Source: Oscillatoriophycideae cyanobacterium NC_groundwater_1537_Pr4_S-0.65um_50_18 (GTDB taxonomy: Bacteria; Cyanobacteriota; Cyanobacteriia; Elainellales; Elainellaceae). Taken from it: DNA of 64,000 bases. Where the stretch lies: the NCBI GenBank assembly GCA_016208305.1, contig JACQYI010000054.1:246749-310748 (forward strand), given 5' to 3'. The notes below the pieces were generated by a model. It did not search any database. It was not told the DNA's origin and saw nothing but the letters and a program-made list of their open reading frames with translations. Positions within the stretch are counted from its first letter, which is position 1, and each line of letters starts with the position of its first letter. Both the position numbers and the translations under genes were made by a program. Below are positions 41,588 through 51,448 of this stretch, in pieces.

Positions 41588-44500
41588 TCATAGAGGTAGC
41601 GTTGGGCAAATTCCCGATTCCAATCTTAGGTAACGAGTGCATTCTTCGGGGGTGAGTTGACGAAGGCTGCGATCGTGAGCCAGCTTGAGCAACATCTCCC
41701 AAGTGCCTGCCCAAAGATGGACTTTACCCTCCTTAGTCCGGGTGGCAATGTATTGTCCATCGGGACTAAAAGCTGCTTGTAGTAACGGAATGGGCGATTT
41801 TCCCTCAGCGTTAGGCTGCAAATGAGCCTGTTCACGTCCCGTATGGGCATCCCAAATCAAAGCGGTTCCATCAGCGCTGGCCGTTATAAGCGATCGCCCA
41901 TCGGGGCTAAACTCGACGCTGAGCACTGCTGCCTGATGCCCAGCCAGCAAAAATTGCTGCTTACCCGTCTGCACATCCCAGATTCTTGCCGTGCCATCCC
42001 AGCTTGCTGTAGCAACTTTGCGTCCATCAGGGCTAAAGCGACCGCTGGTGACTGCATCAGGTTGGTGCAAGATCTTAACCGTTTGCCCAGAAGCGATCTG
42101 CCAGATCCGCAGGGTGTGATCCCAGCTTGCTGTCACGATCTGTTGTCCATCAGGGCTAAAGCTCGCCTGGTGTACTTTTGCTTCATGACCCTGAAAAACC
42201 TTTAGCAACTGACCCGTCCGCGCATCCCAGAGGCGCACCGTCAAGTCATCTGCTATGCCCAGGATTTGATGACCATCGGGACTAAAGCTAAGCTGACTGA
42301 TACTGAGGGGTTCACGGTCAGAGCCATATCCAGATTCACTGCCGGACTGAGATCCCGTCTGCGAGACCGTCTGTAAGAGAGGCGCTGCGGCAATAGCCTC
42401 ATGCAAAACTTTACTCAGAGGCGCACCTTGCCCAGATGGCGATCGCCAATTGCGAATTCTCAGCTGCCGCTGCATGGATTGGTCAGCCTGAATGTGCCAA
42501 ATCTCAATTTGCCCTTTTGTTGTCGCTGTAGCAATCTGCTGTCCGTCAGGGCTGAGGGCTACCCCACTCAATCGACTGCCATCTGCCGGAGTGAGCAGGC
42601 TTTCAGATAGGATGCTTTGGGAATTGAGTGGAGCGGTTTGAATGGCCGCTTGCATCATCTGTGCAGAAGTGGGTGTGGTGTTTTGAGGCGTGGGAATTGC
42701 AGGTACAGGGTTCTCATGTGCAGTCGTAGACAGCATATACAACCGTTGATTAGATTCAGGGATAGACGATCCCATCAAAGCTGAGAGGTTTCGCCAAATA
42801 TTTTGCGGCTCGATCACAGCCCGGTAGCTAGGAAGAACGGATGGCGATGCTGGGTTGAGAGTCGGTAGAGCATCCGTTAGAATTTGCCAATTTTGCAGCT
42901 TGCCTTCGGGTGTCATAGTCATAAATCGAGTGGCGATCGCCCCCGACTTTAGGCCATTGACTCCAGGCTCAGCTTCAGGTGCGGTGCCTGCACTGGGAAA
43001 AAACATTGACCACTCCACTGTCGAGTGGGGCAAATTAATCGTAGGTAATTCGCCCCCCGCCTCTGTTGACCACAGTCTAACAATGCTCCCCGCGCTCGTC
43101 GCCACATAGGTACCATCGGGGCTAAACTCTGCTGATTCTAATTTCCCTTGGCTTTGAAAAGTGCCCACCTCTTGTCCGGTTTGCGTGTTCCACAAATAGA
43201 GTAGTTCAGCCCCCGCAGACAGAGAACCCTTCGTCAAAATGAAGCGACCATCAGGGCTAAATCGCAGAAGCAAATCTGCCGACTTTTGCAAAAGCATTCC
43301 ATTGGGCGGCACCAGTTCGGTTTGCATCCGACCCAATCGCAGGTTCCAGAGCCAAGTCTGTTGTGAGTTGGCGATCGCCAATAGGCTTTCGTCTGGACTA
43401 AATTGCAAATGAGTTGCTGGCTGAAGGGCAGAACCAGGCTGGGAACTCGATGGAGAACCCGTCTGAGCGAGGGGTAGAAAAGTTTGGCGAAGCTGCCCTG
43501 TAGGAGTCCAAAGGCTGACTTTACCATCGGTTGTGGTTGTTGCAATCTGACCGCTAGGGCTAAAGCTGGCATAGGTTACAGGACTGGAATGCATGAGAGG
43601 CGCTAAAGCTTCGAGCTTCAAGATCTGTGCGGGTGTCTGTGCGGGTGTCTGTGCTGGCGTAGCGATGAGCCGCCAGATCCGTACAGCGTGAGAGGCTGCT
43701 GAGCCAGAAGGTATCGAGCCAGAAAGCTCTGTCCCAGAAGATCCCGTGTTAGAGGATACTGCCAACAGCATCTCTCCATTGGGACTAAATTGCAGATGAG
43801 TGACATTGCTGGTTTGAGGTAAATGGGCTTGCAGTTTCCCAGTATCAGCTCGCCAGAGAGAAATGGATCGATCGCTCTGTGCCGTTGCAATCCATTTGCC
43901 GTTAGGACTAAATATCACCTGTTTGACAGGAGCCAAGCTTGTGAGTTGCAGGCTCACCTTTCCAGTTTCCACAGACCAAATTTTGACGCGTGGCGAACGG
44001 TCAGCAATTGCCGCTACCTGCCCCCCATCTGGACTAAAGGCGATCGCCTCAAGGGCTACCTTTCCCTGATTGGGTTCTGCCCATGAGAGCCGTTGAGCAG
44101 GTTGCAGAGGAGTGTTCAAAATAGTTTGCGCATTGATGACCCAAAGCCGTAAAGTGCCATCGGCTCCTGCGGTCGCTAAATGACGGCGGTCAGGACTAAA
44201 GGCAAGCTGATGCACAGCGCCTTGATGCCCCTTTAGCTCAAATTGAAGGCGCAAATCCTTTAAAGCGGCTCTCAGGCTAGATTGAGTTTCGTAGTTAGAA
44301 CTGCCCGACTCTGCGGCCAAACGACTGACCAACAGTGCTGTCATTGGATCACTGCTGGAGTCTTGCAGAATGGTTTGGGCGATCGCCGCCCTTTCTCGCG
44401 CAGTTGCAAGTTGAACCTGCTGCTCTTTCTCAACCTGAGAATGGACTGTGCCACGATACTGATTCAAAACGGCTGCCAGGGTCACGAGCAAAATTGTGGG

Positions 44501-46834
44501 TACTGCAACTCGCAACTGCCGAGACTCGCGTCTGGCACGACGGATCTCAGCCTGACTAGCAGCTATGTAAGCTTGCGCCAAAGCCGAGAGTTCATCGGCA
44601 TGGGTGCGTTGAAAGTCCTCGGCATCTCTAAGGCGCAATCCATGCAGCAGCAACTCTCCCGCAGGTCGTCCAACGCTATTCCACTCCTGAGCTGCTTGCT
44701 CAAACCGACGCATTCGTCGCATCATATCCCGACTCTCATCAAGCCAGCTTCGCAGCAGTCCCCAATGGCGAATGAGGGTTTCATGCACAACATCTACCCT
44801 TTCCCCAGCCAAGCGTGGGTTTAGCCCTGTCGAGCGTAAGACTGTAGAACCTGAGCCTGTCGAGCGTAAGGCTGTAGAACCTGAGCCTGTAGAACCTAAG
44901 CTTGTGGAACCCCAAACTTTAGAGTTTTCGATCGCTACAGCTCCATACGGATCTGGGATTCCAGGCGATCGCTCTCCGTCGTCATGGCTCGTGACAACCA
45001 GCTTTGCTGCCACCATTTTCTCTAATACCTGCTCAACCAGTTCGATAGGAAAGGCGGCACTGACTAATTCAGACTTCATCACCCGACGTCGGGTATCTTC
45101 TGTGCCTTCTCCCAGCTGGGTCAGCGCCAGAAAAATCCGTTTAGCAATCTGCTGTTCTTCTGGCGTCAGCTGATTAAAGATATGAGAGGCGCGTTTTTGT
45201 AGGGTTCCGCGCACGCCCCCTAATTCCTGATAGGCTTCTAGCGTTAGTCGGGCTGTGGTACCCGCAGATCCAGTACGGCGATGATTCCAAAGTTCTAGCA
45301 ATGTGTATTGCAAGAGCGGCAGTTCTCCCGGTGCCCCCATTACATCTAGCATCATGTTGTAGACCAGACCTGGCTCACAGACTAGCCCAATTTTCTGAGC
45401 AGGTTTGAGAATCGTTGCCTTAATTTGCTCGTACTTGAGCGGATTGACCACCACACAATGTTGTTCAATGTTCTGAGCCAACCCTTCATAAAGGGCGCAC
45501 TTAGACTGAAAATCAGACCGGAGGGCGATTACTACGCTAAGGGCGCTGTCGGTTGCCAAAGCTCCCATTAGGCAATTGAAAAACTGCTGGCGCTCTTGTT
45601 CTGCCCAAGAACCTTTGGATAAGGTAAAAACTTCTTCAAATTGATCAATAATCAGCAGCAGCCGAGGCCGAACGGTTCCAGAGGCACTCGTCGTTTCTAT
45701 AGGCAGACTGGCCTGCACCAATTGCCCTAGGCCCTTGCCACCGTCTTGCAAAAAAGTCTCAGCTCGGCGCAGTTGCTCTGCCCGTTCTAAGCCTCCCAGA
45801 TTGGGATCAATAAAAGCGCTAGCCAAACTTTTGAGGGGATGCTCACCCGGCGTCAAGAACTTTATGCGCCACTGGAGTGGGGCACGCTGTTTTAAGGTGG
45901 CGACAAGACCCGCTCGAACGAGAGAAGATTTGCCGATGCCTGAAGCCCCGACAACGGCTACAAAGCGATCGCTCTGAAGTTTTGTCACCAGCTCTGACGT
46001 TAGATCTTCTCGACCAAAGAAGTATTCACTGTGGTGTTCATCAAAACATTCCAGGCCGCGATAGGGACAGATGCTGCTGGTTTGCTGCACTTTGGGGGCG
46101 AGAGGTTTGCCGCCTTCGCAGCGCGTCAGAATAATTTCGCTACCTGAGCTTTCAAATAAAGGCTGCTGAATTTCGCCCTTAAGACGGTGGCTGACCCAAT
46201 CTGTTAGAGAGTGGCTAGTGACGGTTCCAGCCTCCACTCGGCTGGGGTCTAGCCCCGTCAAAATGGCCTGGGTAAAAATGCTGTAGGGGCTTTCTAAAGA
46301 TTCATAGGCAGTTTCATATTCGCGAGAAGCTGCCATAAACAGGCGATCGGTACCCGGACGTGCGCCCGGATCAGCTTCAAGAAAGTGGAGAAATTCACCG
46401 CTATGGCAGCAATCTAAAATAATGATGCGCTGGCGCACAGGGCTTTCTTGCAGCAGTCGCCGTAGCCAAAATAGCGACAAACCATAAATTCCTTTGTCTG
46501 GATTAGAGTCACTCAACGCCAAGTATCCTTCTTGGATACCCACCTCACGCTGAATGCCATGTCCTGAAAAATAGAAGAGTGCCGTATGGGGAATTGTGCT
46601 GCCTTTGGGCTTAAACAAATTAACCAGAGATGTTTCTAACTCTCGTAGCGTAATTGCTGTTTTAACCCCGATCTGAGGCTTGCCAGATTGAATCACTTCC
46701 GGCAACCGATGCACCCTGAATTCTCCGTAGGTATGAAGCTGTTGGGCGATCGCTTCTGCGTCTTGGGCAGGCGCTTGCAAGCCTGCCATAAACTTGTAAG
46801 TGTTAATTCCAACAACCAGAGCATCCCGTGACAT
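41588..46834 (-). CDS. Caspase-like (C14) - STAND ATPase - WD40 protein
   Basis: A 1748-residue protein. Residues 1-235: p20-like caspase/metacaspase domain with the catalytic His in LFYFSGHG (H92) and Cys in IILDCCHSGEF (C143). Residues ~260-680: nSTAND1 module (CPYRGLECFDEHHSEYFFGR, Walker A VVGASGIGKSSL, Walker B LLLIIDQFEEVF). One TM-like segment near residue 775 (VAVPTILLVTLAAVL). Residues ~860-1740: about 15 WD40-type repeats (FSPDGRxxATAS...LWD), enough for two seven-bladed propellers. Predicted: WD40 sensor, STAND switch, protease output, i.e. a regulated cell-death or proteolytic signalling protein by analogy. It starts at ATG 46834. A large family in filamentous cyanobacteria; ligand unknown. 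Confidence 0.93.
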   Translation of the reverse strand: MSRDALVVGINTYKFMAGLQAPAQDAEAIAQQLHTYGEFRVHRLPEVIQSGKPQIGVKTAITLRELETSLVNLFKPKGSTIPHTALFYFSGHGIQREVGIQEGYLALSDSNPDKGIYGLSLFWLRRLLQESPVRQRIIILDCCHSGEFLHFLEADPGARPGTDRLFMAASREYETAYESLESPYSIFTQAILTGLDPSRVEAGTVTSHSLTDWVSHRLKGEIQQPLFESSGSEIILTRCEGGKPLAPKVQQTSSICPYRGLECFDEHHSEYFFGREDLTSELVTKLQSDRFVAVVGASGIGKSSLVRAGLVATLKQRAPLQWRIKFLTPGEHPLKSLASAFIDPNLGGLERAEQLRRAETFLQDGGKGLGQLVQASLPIETTSASGTVRPRLLLIIDQFEEVFTLSKGSWAEQERQQFFNCLMGALATDSALSVVIALRSDFQSKCALYEGLAQNIEQHCVVVNPLKYEQIKATILKPAQKIGLVCEPGLVYNMMLDVMGAPGELPLLQYTLLELWNHRRTGSAGTTARLTLEAYQELGGVRGTLQKRASHIFNQLTPEEQQIAKRIFLALTQLGEGTEDTRRRVMKSELVSAAFPIELVEQVLEKMVAAKLVVTSHDDGERSPGIPDPYGAVAIENSKVWGSTSLGSTGSGSTALRSTGSGSTVLRSTGLNPRLAGERVDVVHETLIRHWGLLRSWLDESRDMMRRMRRFEQAAQEWNSVGRPAGELLLHGLRLRDAEDFQRTHADELSALAQAYIAASQAEIRRARRESRQLRVAVPTILLVTLAAVLNQYRGTVHSQVEKEQQVQLATARERAAIAQTILQDSSSDPMTALLVSRLAAESGSSNYETQSSLRAALKDLRLQFELKGHQGAVHQLAFSPDRRHLATAGADGTLRLWVINAQTILNTPLQPAQRLSWAEPNQGKVALEAIAFSPDGGQVAAIADRSPRVKIWSVETGKVSLQLTSLAPVKQVIFSPNGKWIATAQSDRSISLWRADTGKLQAHLPQTSNVTHLQFSPNGEMLLAVSSNTGSSGTELSGSIPSGSAASHAVRIWRLIATPAQTPAQTPAQILKLEALAPLMHSSPVTYASFSPSGQIATTTTDGKVSLWTPTGQLRQTFLPLAQTGSPSSSQPGSALQPATHLQFSPDESLLAIANSQQTWLWNLRLGRMQTELVPPNGMLLQKSADLLLRFSPDGRFILTKGSLSAGAELLYLWNTQTGQEVGTFQSQGKLESAEFSPDGTYVATSAGSIVRLWSTEAGGELPTINLPHSTVEWSMFFPSAGTAPEAEPGVNGLKSGAIATRFMTMTPEGKLQNWQILTDALPTLNPASPSVLPSYRAVIEPQNIWRNLSALMGSSIPESNQRLYMLSTTAHENPVPAIPTPQNTTPTSAQMMQAAIQTAPLNSQSILSESLLTPADGSRLSGVALSPDGQQIATATTKGQIEIWHIQADQSMQRQLRIRNWRSPSGQGAPLSKVLHEAIAAAPLLQTVSQTGSQSGSESGYGSDREPLSISQLSFSPDGHQILGIADDLTVRLWDARTGQLLKVFQGHEAKVHQASFSPDGQQIVTASWDHTLRIWQIASGQTVKILHQPDAVTSGRFSPDGRKVATASWDGTARIWDVQTGKQQFLLAGHQAAVLSVEFSPDGRSLITASADGTALIWDAHTGREQAHLQPNAEGKSPIPLLQAAFSPDGQYIATRTKEGKVHLWAGTWEMLLKLAHDRSLRQLTPEECTRYLRLESGICPTLPL
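44824..44912. repeat. 30-bp tandem repeat within the STAND gene
   Basis: About 2.5-3 copies: TGTCGAGCGTAAG starts at 44828 and 44858, and a diverged copy begins at 44888 (period 30). It codes on the minus strand for a Gly/Ser/Thr/Leu/Arg-rich linker (G-S-T-x-L-R-S-T-G) next to the ATPase C-lobe. The unit's core resembles the CTTCGACAGGCTCAGG repeat seen in intergenic regions of many bacteria. Confidence 0.7.
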
Positions 46835-48396
46835 CGATATACCTCATTCAAAGCTGTTTAATGCTTGTAAGTTCCTTCCGTTTGAAAATGACGAAAGCGC
46901 AAAGCTTACTTAAATAAAAATTTGTAGATAGACGAACCAAAACATTAGTTATGTCTAATTCTGCTCATTGCATCCGGATTAAGCTTTATTAATTCTCCCT
47001 CAGCAATTCTGTAGCCACTCCATGACGCTAATAGCGCAGATTTTTACTGGTAAACAAGAGGCTTTCAGTCTCCCGTTTGTTATTGGAAATCTGAATGGAT
47101 GACTGCATATACCCATCACTTGGGATGGAGATTTTTAAGGTTTTAAGGTATCCATTAGCAGTCGGAGATGAATGAGAAAAGCAAATACTAGACTTAACTC
47201 CAAACAATACTCAGTGGCCAAACTGACGACTAGGGCGATCGCTAAGAAATCGTTCAAAAGGCTTCTAAAACTAAATTTCTGCGAACCAGCCTAGTATTCA
47301 ACTCTTCCGCCTTAGTTTTGTCCAGTGCTTTATTCAGAAAATAGCTGAAAACAGAAAAAACTCTGTATAGCTTTCTGATGAATAAATCCAACTCCTGCCT
47401 TTCTGTTTTTATTCCAACTCATTTGAGGAAATTATTATGAAATGAAAAATTCATCTCGGTAAATATCTCAGTGATTCTTATCTACTTGAATTGAAGGTAT
47501 CTAAAAAGAAGGGGGTTGTCCAAGGGGGTGAGAACCCTCATCTCATCGACCTTTCATTGTCTGAAAGCTGTTGAATATCAACTTCTTAAACTGCTTTTTC
47601 TTTAATTAGAAATTGTCCCGTAAAGTACGCAACCTCATTACCAAGTTCTAAATGGATGGCATACTTCTGCATGAAAATTAGGAGATTCATAGACTCTTTC
47701 CTCAGAAAGCCTGGGATAGCTCCGTAAATTTTCTGAGATGTACGTGAGCGGCGATCGTTGATTGTGAAGTTGCGATGAAGCTGTATGAAGGAATGATGAA
47801 GGGGTGATCATGAAATTGAGATGAATTTATGCAAAAACAGGCTGCCGTCTGCCGCTGACCCTAACCCATATTTGCAGTTAAACAGGTTTAGTTATGAATA
47901 AATCCTGATTAATTGAAAGATGATATCTATTTCCTATCAGTCGCTGGCAAAATTTGCCTTGCAGGGTCTGAAATGTATCGGTAGAATACCAAAAACTAAG
48001 GCTTGTGCGTCTAGATCTGTAGATATACGAGGTGGTATTGCAGATTTAAGAGAATTATTTTCCGCTGAAACGTACAACTGGCGTAGAAGATAGCGATTTT
48101 TGGCGGATTGACCAAAACCGATCGCATCGGTTAGAGACGGACATCAGTAATTTGCCCTAAGAGAAATGAACTTCGATCGGCTCGCTCAAACTATTTGTGT
48201 CCCACAGCCTCTATGTTTTGATATTTGATCTTGGCCATAGCCTACGCTTGAGATCTGCTCAATGCTCTTAAGCAACACAGTTTGAGCAGATTTTGCATCT
48301 GTTAAAAACCATTAGGGGTTCTACCCAGATTGAAAAAACCCTCGGTACAATAGGGTAAGTAAATTCAATTTTGAAGACCAATTACTCTGGTCAAGC
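46835..48396. other. 1.5-kb gene-free region, AT-rich
   Basis: No ORF of note, tRNA or known RNA is recognised. The left end presumably holds the promoter of the STAND gene (minus), the right end that of hflX (plus), where AATAGGGTAAGTAAATTC precedes the GTG. Loose direct repeats of GATGAAG-like sequence occur at 47764-47828. It is the longest unannotated stretch in the window. Confidence 0.45.
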
Positions 48397-50091
48397 GTGT
48401 CAATCGAAACTATTTACGGACAGCTCCAAGGCTTAAAGCCCAATCAACTCAAGCAATTACAGCGGCTGTATCATCAGCGACTGCCGGGTGATTGTTTGAC
48501 CACGCCAGAGTTTGCGCAACGCCTTGCCGCCATTAGCACCGAAATTTCTCAACCCCTTTGCGCTTATATCAACCGTCGGGGACAGGTTATTCGGGTGGGA
48601 GTAGGCACAGTGCGGCAGACCCAGATTCCGCCATCAGAGTTGCCTCGCTATGGTGCCGAACGGTTGAGCGGCATTCGCTGTGTGGCCACACAGCTCAAGA
48701 TGGAGGCACCTAGCGAGTCTACCTTGACAGCAATGGCGCTGCAAAGGCTGGATGCCCTGGTAATGCTAACCCTTTCGGGTGGAGGCTTTGAGCGACGTGG
48801 CGGGGGTGCTACGGGCTACATCAAAGAAACTTACTTGGCGCATCTTGTGCCTCACCCTGAGGCGCATTGGACTGTTTCTCCTTCCCTCAGTCTGGAGGTG
48901 CTAACCCAGCAAGACTTTTTGGGTTTAACAGAAAGCTTAGAGGAAGAATTTCGCCGAGAGTTTGTGGCGCAACAGGTCGATGTCGGCCGCGATCGCGTCC
49001 TCTTGGTAGGGCTAATGACCGATCGCACGGGCAGCCAGCGTTTCCAGGACGGGCTTATTGAAGTGACGCGATTGGTAGAAACAGCGGGTGGTGAAGTGCT
49101 GCAAGTGTTGCGGCAAAAGCGTTCTCAGCCTCATCCTCAGACTGTTGTGGGCGAAGGAAAAGTGCAAGAGATTGCCCTTTCTGCGCAAACGGTGGGCGCG
49201 AATTTAATTGTGTTCGATCGCGATCTGTCTCCGGCTCAGGTACGGAATTTGGAACTGCAAATTGGTGTTCGAGTGGTCGATCGCACCGAGGTTATTTTAG
49301 ATATCTTTGCCCAACGGGCGCAGTCGGGTGCCGGGAAACTCCAGGTAGAGCTGGCACAGCTAGAATACACCTTGCCGCGTCTATCGGGGCGGGGGCGTTC
49401 TATGTCTCGCTTGGGTGGCGGCATTGGCACGCGGGGGCCAGGTGAAACCAAGCTGGAAACTGAACGTCGCGCCATTCAGCGCCGGATCACGCGCCTTCAG
49501 CAAGAGGTGGATCAGCTTCAGGCTCATCGATCGCGCATGCGGCAGCAGCGGCAGCATCAGGAGGTTCCCTCGATCGCCATTGTCGGCTATACCAATGCGG
49601 GCAAGTCTACGCTGATGAATGCGCTAACTAATGCCGAAGTCTATATCGCCGATCAACTCTTCGCTACCCTTGATCCCACAACGCGGCGACTCAACGTCAC
49701 GCATCCTAAAACACAGGAAGGAATCGGCATCATTCTCACAGATACGGTGGGTTTTATTCACGATTTGCCGCCTTCGCTGGTAGATGCCTTCCGTGCCACC
49801 CTAGAGGAAGTCACAGAAGCAGATGCCCTGCTGCATGTGGTGGATTTGTCTCATCCGGCATGGCAAAGCCAGATCCGATCAGTGATGAAAATCCTTTCTG
49901 AGATGCCGATCACGCCTGGCCCTGCGCTATTGGCCTTCAACAAAATTGATCAGGTCGATAGCGATACACTGGCATTTGCCCAAGAAGAGTTTCCCCAAGC
50001 CATTTTCATCTCGGCTGGAGAACGGTTGGGTTTAGAAACGCTGAGGCAGCGGCTTGTTAATCTGATTGATTACGCGATCGCTCCCCACTAG
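48397..50091 (+). CDS. hflX: GTPase HflX
   Basis: 564 residues. The HflX N-terminal domain plus an extra ~180-residue head common in cyanobacteria. Glycine-rich linker GGGIGTRGPGETKLETERR; G domain with SIAIVGYTNAGKSTLMNAL (G1), DPTTRRL (G2), ILTDTVGFI (G3) and AFNKIDQ (G4). It splits stalled ribosomes and is induced by stress in other bacteria. GTG start (SIETIYGQLQG) is the best fit; no strong Shine-Dalgarno. It stands alone after the 1.5-kb region. Confidence 0.93.
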   Translation: MSIETIYGQLQGLKPNQLKQLQRLYHQRLPGDCLTTPEFAQRLAAISTEISQPLCAYINRRGQVIRVGVGTVRQTQIPPSELPRYGAERLSGIRCVATQLKMEAPSESTLTAMALQRLDALVMLTLSGGGFERRGGGATGYIKETYLAHLVPHPEAHWTVSPSLSLEVLTQQDFLGLTESLEEEFRREFVAQQVDVGRDRVLLVGLMTDRTGSQRFQDGLIEVTRLVETAGGEVLQVLRQKRSQPHPQTVVGEGKVQEIALSAQTVGANLIVFDRDLSPAQVRNLELQIGVRVVDRTEVILDIFAQRAQSGAGKLQVELAQLEYTLPRLSGRGRSMSRLGGGIGTRGPGETKLETERRAIQRRITRLQQEVDQLQAHRSRMRQQRQHQEVPSIAIVGYTNAGKSTLMNALTNAEVYIADQLFATLDPTTRRLNVTHPKTQEGIGIILTDTVGFIHDLPPSLVDAFRATLEEVTEADALLHVVDLSHPAWQSQIRSVMKILSEMPITPGPALLAFNKIDQVDSDTLAFAQEEFPQAIFISAGERLGLETLRQRLVNLIDYAIAPH

Positions 50092-50168
50092 AAAGTCTGA
50101 GAAGAATAGGATCAGCCTTTCCCTGACGAGGAGCGTGCCGTCGCCTCAGATGTGCTTGAGATTCCCGC

Positions 50169-50561
50169 CTAGATGCCCAGATAGGTCTTGCTAATGTACT
50201 TGGTCAATCGCTTCAGCGGGTTTGCCACATGAGGCGCGTGATCACCTGTTGCCTCGTCTACAGCGGATACGCCAATGAGTGCTGCAAAAGCATCATCTGA
50301 CAGCTCACCTGATTGGTGCTTTTGAAAAGCATCCACTACCGTTACCAAATCATCTACCGAAAACCTAAATCCATTTTGTGAGGCAAACTCTGCCACTACT
50401 GGCGCTCGCTCGCCTTTAAGAGCCTCTGTCTCGGCTGAGTCTAGCTCTGCTTCGCTGCTGATGTTGCCATCGCCCACACCCAGCAATGTTTCAAGCTGGT
50501 GGCGCAAAGCCTCGTCTTCCGCCGTCTTTTGCATGAACTTGAGCACGGTCGCAGTTGCCAT
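50169..50561 (-). CDS. Nif11-like domain protein
   Basis: 130 residues. The N-terminal ~85 carry a Nif11 signature: LKFMQKTAEDEALRHQLETL followed by EFASQNGFRFSVDDL and ELSDDAFAALIG. The tail after that (~35 residues) ends KRLTKYISKTYLGI and has no Cys, no double Gly and no Ser/Thr/Cys-rich core, so it is not an obvious lanthipeptide precursor. Nif11 proteins include leader peptides of RiPPs and regulatory proteins of unknown role. No modification enzyme is in the window. Convergent with hflX. Confidence 0.8.
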   Translation of the reverse strand: MATATVLKFMQKTAEDEALRHQLETLLGVGDGNISSEAELDSAETEALKGERAPVVAEFASQNGFRFSVDDLVTVVDAFQKHQSGELSDDAFAALIGVSAVDEATGDHAPHVANPLKRLTKYISKTYLGI

Positions 50562-50681
50562 AGCGAAATTACCCCTGGTTTGGCAAGATCGCCAAAATTA
50601 TAGCAAGAGTGGCTGAGGAAGCCGATTAACAAAAGATAAAGAGTCAGATTTTCAGGCCAGTTTAGCCTCACCAGGCCAGCC

Positions 50682-51422
50682 CTAAAGGTCGAACAGAGCT
50701 TGAACGTGAGTCCAGGCATCGGCGGCAGCGGCAGGATTGTAGACAGAACGGCGATCGCAGAAAAAGCCATGATCGGCTCCGGCATAGCGAAAGATTTGGT
50801 GGATTACTTGATGCTTCTGGAGTTCTGCCTCAATTTGATCAATATGGGCAGGCGGAATGCTGGCATCTTCCAGGCCAAAGAAAGCGTAAAGCTTGCCTTT
50901 GATCTCACCTGTGCGGGCGATCGTCGGTTCACCGCCACCGGGCGTAAAAGTAGGAATGCCTGCCCCATAAAAGGAGGCCGTCGCTTTCACGTCAGGCAGT
51001 GTCGCTGCCAGATAGGCCACATGTCCGCCAAAGCAAAACCCAATACAGCCGATCGCCCCTGATTTTACAGAAGGCAAGGTCTGCAAGTAGGCGATCGTAC
51101 TTTGAATATCGGCCAGCAGCTCATGGGCTTGAGTTTGGTCTTTGTAGCTCCGCCCTTGCTGGATATCTTCGGGACCATAGCCACTTTCATAGCCAGGGGC
51201 AAGGCGCTGATAGAGGGCAGGGGCGATCGCCACATATCCGGCTTGGGCAAAACGATCAACGATATCGCGGATATGGGCATTCACGCCAAAAATTTCCTGG
51301 AGAACAATAATGGCCGGAAAAGTTTGGGCTGTGGCGATCGTCGGCTCGGCTAAATAGGCAGCAATTTGTAGGTCGCCGTTGGCAACATGCGTGTTAGTCG
51401 TGCGAATGCTTGGCTCAATCAT
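50682..51422 (-). CDS. Dienelactone hydrolase family protein
   Basis: 246 residues, alpha/beta fold. The nucleophile motif GCIGFCFGGHVAYLAA carries a Cys as in true dienelactone hydrolases (G-x-C-x-G-G). The acid/base are in FGLEDASIPP (Asp) and AGADHGFFCD (His). The active-site Glu lies in IVLQEIFGVNAHI. Carboxymethylenebutenolide-type hydrolysis is possible; exact substrates are unknown. It lies 26 bp downstream of the ring-opening amidohydrolase on the same strand, so they are probably one operon. Confidence 0.88.
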   Translation of the reverse strand: MIEPSIRTTNTHVANGDLQIAAYLAEPTIATAQTFPAIIVLQEIFGVNAHIRDIVDRFAQAGYVAIAPALYQRLAPGYESGYGPEDIQQGRSYKDQTQAHELLADIQSTIAYLQTLPSVKSGAIGCIGFCFGGHVAYLAATLPDVKATASFYGAGIPTFTPGGGEPTIARTGEIKGKLYAFFGLEDASIPPAHIDQIEAELQKHQVIHQIFRYAGADHGFFCDRRSVYNPAAAADAWTHVQALFDL

Positions 51423-51448
51423 GCAGTGTTTTGGTCGTTACGAGTGTT

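Noticed and set aside
44824..44912. CRISPR or STRR array outside genes
   Set aside because: Located within the STAND coding frame, only 2-3 units of 30 bp, without spacers.
50169..50561. Calling the Nif11-like protein a bacteriocin precursor
   Set aside because: No double-Gly-type site followed by a Cys/Ser/Thr-rich core, and no modification enzyme in the window.
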